From NCBI GenBank assembly GCA_902796865.1, contig CADBQZ010000173.1, positions 1 to 7,944 of the forward strand: a stretch of DNA of 7,944 nucleotides, read 5' to 3'. This DNA comes from an uncultured Ruminococcus sp. GTDB taxonomy: Bacteria > Bacillota > Clostridia > Oscillospirales > Ruminococcaceae. The notes beneath the pieces are model-generated. The model saw only the letters and a program-made list of their open reading frames with translations. It made no database searches and was not told the origin of the DNA. Both the position numbers and the translations under genes were made by a program. Below, one piece after another: positions 6,169-7,944 of the stretch. Position 1 is the first letter of the stretch; each line of letters starts with the position of its first letter.

Positions 6169-7467
6169 TTAAAGATCGTAAAAATATCTTTTTTCTTCAA
6201 ACTGCTCTTTATCAGATGCTTCCTGATAATCTTTCCACTCTTCCATTGCTGTTTCCTCTATATAACGCAGTATCTCGGCATTAAGATATTTTTTAAGAAA
6301 ATCTGACTGAGATGCGTCATTTGCCGCAGCACTGATATTCTGAGGAAGCATTTTATATTCATTACTGTCAGGATCAAACTTGTCGGGAAGCGAAAGATCG
6401 TTGTCTATTCCTTCCAGAGAAGCGTATATCATAAGACCGAATACATAATACGGATTGCAGACACAATCAGGAGATTTAAGAACCATTTTACCCTCTATAG
6501 AGTGTTTATTATTTATCCTGATTATCTGTCCGTCTTCTTCATCAGACCACGTTACATATACCGGAAGATCCTTACCGGCAAGTCTGCTGTATGAATTCAC
6601 CTTTGAATTTGTAAAGACAGTAAATTCACATATATGCTTTAGTATTCCTGCTGTTGCGGAACGTATAGCTTTATCATCTGCCGCTTCGGAATTATCATCA
6701 TCGAAAATATCACTGTCATTTATTATACTCATTCCTATGTGCATACCATTTCCAGGTATCCCATAGGACGATTTAGGCATAAAGCTTGCGTGTACTCCAT
6801 GATTGTCTGCGACCGACCTGACCGCTGATTTAAAGCTTAAAAATGTATCAGCTGCCTTCAAAGCGGACGATGCACTGAAATCTATCTCATGCTGACCCGG
6901 TCCGCTCTCGTGCCTTGAGGAGATCGGGTGTATGCCCATCTGTTCCATTGTAAGGCATACATCACGCCTGAAATTCTCCCCTTTATCTTCCGGGGCTATA
7001 TCGCAGTAACCTGCATAATCATGAGGTGTTTTTGTAGGAAACCCATTTTCATCAAGCCTGAAAAGAGAGAATTCACATGATGTTCCAAATCTGAAACAAT
7101 AACCTTTTCTTACAGCTTCTTTCATTGCTTTTTTAAGAAAATATCTGCTGTCTCCCTCAAACGGCGTGCCATCAGCATATTTTATATAGCAGAACATTCT
7201 TATAACTCTGCCCTGCTGAGGCCTCCACGGAAGCAAAGTCATCGTTGAGGCATCAGGGAAAAGAAATATATCCTTTCCTTTTGCCGTTTCAAATCCTTTT
7301 ATCTTTTTTGCAGAGATCTTTGCTCCATGCCTAAATACTCCGCCCATCTCAGATGATAAAACGGATATGTTTTTAAGCTTTCCGTCTGTTGTACAGAATG
7401 TAAGCTTTACGAATTTAACATCATTTTCTTCAATATACTGTAATATCTCACTTTCTGAATATACCAT
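6169..7467 (-). CDS. Glutamine synthetase family protein (GSI-like) with degenerate active site
   Basis: Homologous over its full 432 aa to type I glutamine synthetase (B. subtilis GlnA, 444 aa): TPFEGDSRYFL (101-111), HESGPGQHEIDF (186-197), GNGMH (239-243), NSYSRL (291-296) and a family-like C terminus. By motif alignment to Salmonella GlnA numbering, these are kept: E131 (E132), E212 (E187), E220 (E194), H269 (H243), R321 (R295) and R344 (R317). These are lost or changed: Asp50 to Ser52, Glu129 to Ser130 (GTSCEF for GPEPEF), Asn264 to Pro238, Glu327 to Asp300, Arg339 to Asp312, Glu357 to Val329 and Arg359 to Lys331. Both Glu ligands of the second metal site, which positions the ATP phosphates, are gone, so normal glutamine synthesis is unlikely. 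The frame is intact and has its own GGGAGG site, so it looks maintained, not decaying. A role as a metabolite sensor for the adjacent ANTAR protein is inferred. Alternatives are a changed ligase activity or a structural role. Confidence 0.88.
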   Translation of the reverse strand: MVYSESEILQYIEENDVKFVKLTFCTTDGKLKNISVLSSEMGGVFRHGAKISAKKIKGFETAKGKDIFLFPDASTMTLLPWRPQQGRVIRMFCYIKYADGTPFEGDSRYFLKKAMKEAVRKGYCFRFGTSCEFSLFRLDENGFPTKTPHDYAGYCDIAPEDKGENFRRDVCLTMEQMGIHPISSRHESGPGQHEIDFSASSALKAADTFLSFKSAVRSVADNHGVHASFMPKSSYGIPGNGMHIGMSIINDSDIFDDDNSEAADDKAIRSATAGILKHICEFTVFTNSKVNSYSRLAGKDLPVYVTWSDEEDGQIIRINNKHSIEGKMVLKSPDCVCNPYYVFGLMIYASLEGIDNDLSLPDKFDPDSNEYKMLPQNISAAANDASQSDFLKKYLNAEILRYIEETAMEEWKDYQEASDKEQFEEKRYFYDL

Positions 7468-7471
7468 GATT

Positions 7472-7477
7472 CCTCCC
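7472..7477 (-). promoter_or_regulatory. Ribosome binding site of the glutamine synthetase-like gene
   Basis: GGGAGG on the minus strand lies 4 nt before the ATG at 7467, within the 18-nt gap after the gltD stop. The gap is too short for a promoter or terminator, so the gene is almost certainly co-transcribed with gltD. Confidence 0.8.
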
Positions 7478-7485
7478 TGATAACT

Positions 7486-7944
7486 TTATTTTAGATTTGT
7501 ATATCCCATAAGGTATTTGTCTGCTTCCTCTGCCGCATCTCTGCCCTCACGGATAGCCCTTACTACAAGCGACTGTCCTATGTGCATATCACCTGCGGTA
7601 AAGATATTTTCCTTGTTTGTTGCAAATCTTCCGCTTTCTGTTGCAGTACGTCCACGTTCGTCAAGTGTTACTCCAAATGCCTCAGCGACATATGACTGAC
7701 AGCCTACGAATCCTGCTGCGATAAGACACAATTCACATGGGATAGTCTGCTCACTGCCTTCTATCTCCTTTGGTACGCTTCTGCCGTTTTCTTTATTCTT
7801 TATAAATTCAAGCTTTACAGTTTTTACAGCAGTAAGCTCTCCTTTTTCATTTGATATAAATTCCTTTACAGTCGTTTCATATATTCTGGGGTCGTTTCCG
7901 AAAACAGATATCGCTTCCTGCTGACCGTAATCGGTCTTGCAAAC
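7486..7944 (-). CDS. gltD: Glutamate synthase small subunit, C-terminal part
   Basis: Partial gene: 152 residues of the C-terminal end, with the 5' part beyond the right edge (the complete protein is usually about 490 aa). GltD is the FAD-dependent NAD(P)H-oxidising subunit that feeds electrons through iron-sulfur clusters to GltB, which makes two glutamates from glutamine and 2-oxoglutarate. The window shows KTDYGQQEA (3-11), GNDPRIYETTVKEF (16-29), the C-terminal nucleotide-binding segment CELCLIAAGF and the FAD-binding motif NIFTAGDMHIGQSLVVRAI. These are diagnostic of GltD and its AegA-like relatives. The frame runs open from the window edge to the TAA at 7486-7488. It is the first visible gene of the leftward operon; gltB would be expected upstream, outside the window. 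Confidence 0.93.
   Translation of the reverse strand, partial: VCKTDYGQQEAISVFGNDPRIYETTVKEFISNEKGELTAVKTVKLEFIKNKENGRSVPKEIEGSEQTIPCELCLIAAGFVGCQSYVAEAFGVTLDERGRTATESGRFATNKENIFTAGDMHIGQSLVVRAIREGRDAAEEADKYLMGYTNLK

Noticed and set aside
6169..7467. Glutamine synthetase-like gene as a decaying pseudogene
   Set aside because: There is no frameshift or internal stop, the fold motifs are well conserved, the ribosome binding site is strong, and the changes are concentrated at catalytic positions, which fits a changed function better than decay.

Overview
The window looks like chromosomal DNA from an anaerobic, cellulosome-forming Firmicute of the Ruminococcaceae, most like Ruminococcus flavefaciens. 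The grounds are a secreted GH9-CBM3c cellulase ending in a type I-like dockerin, moderate-to-low GC, strong GGAGG ribosome binding sites and a Bacillus-type purF with iron-sulfur cysteines. The species is inferred from protein features only.

Layout. Positions 1-143 are a leader with one GC-rich hairpin and no convincing promoter. Positions 144-2420 (+) encode the dockerin-bearing GH9 endoglucanase. Positions 2421-2507 hold two back-to-back hairpin terminators between convergent transcription units. From 2508 to the right edge everything is on the minus strand and reads as one compact operon. In transcription order it is gltD (3' part only), a glutamine-synthetase-family gene, an ANTAR-domain regulator, purF and asnB. 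The gaps between these genes are 18, 12, 32 and 2 nt, and each downstream gene has its own ribosome binding site.

How the genes fit together. The operon concerns the use of glutamine nitrogen. GltD is the small subunit of glutamate synthase, PurF starts purine synthesis with glutamine, and AsnB makes asparagine with glutamine. PurF and AsnB (and GltB, the expected GltD partner outside the window) are class II amidotransferases with an N-terminal Cys nucleophile.

The most interesting part is the middle pair. The glutamine synthetase homologue has a normal fold signature but lacks several residues needed for ATP and metal chemistry: both acidic ligands of the second metal site, the Asp50 equivalent, the Arg339 equivalent and others. 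The ANTAR protein next to it has a receiver domain without its phospho-acceptor Asp or acidic pair. I propose, as inference, that they form a sensor/antiterminator pair: a pseudo-glutamine synthetase senses a nitrogen metabolite and controls an RNA-binding ANTAR protein by contact, as AmiC controls AmiR.
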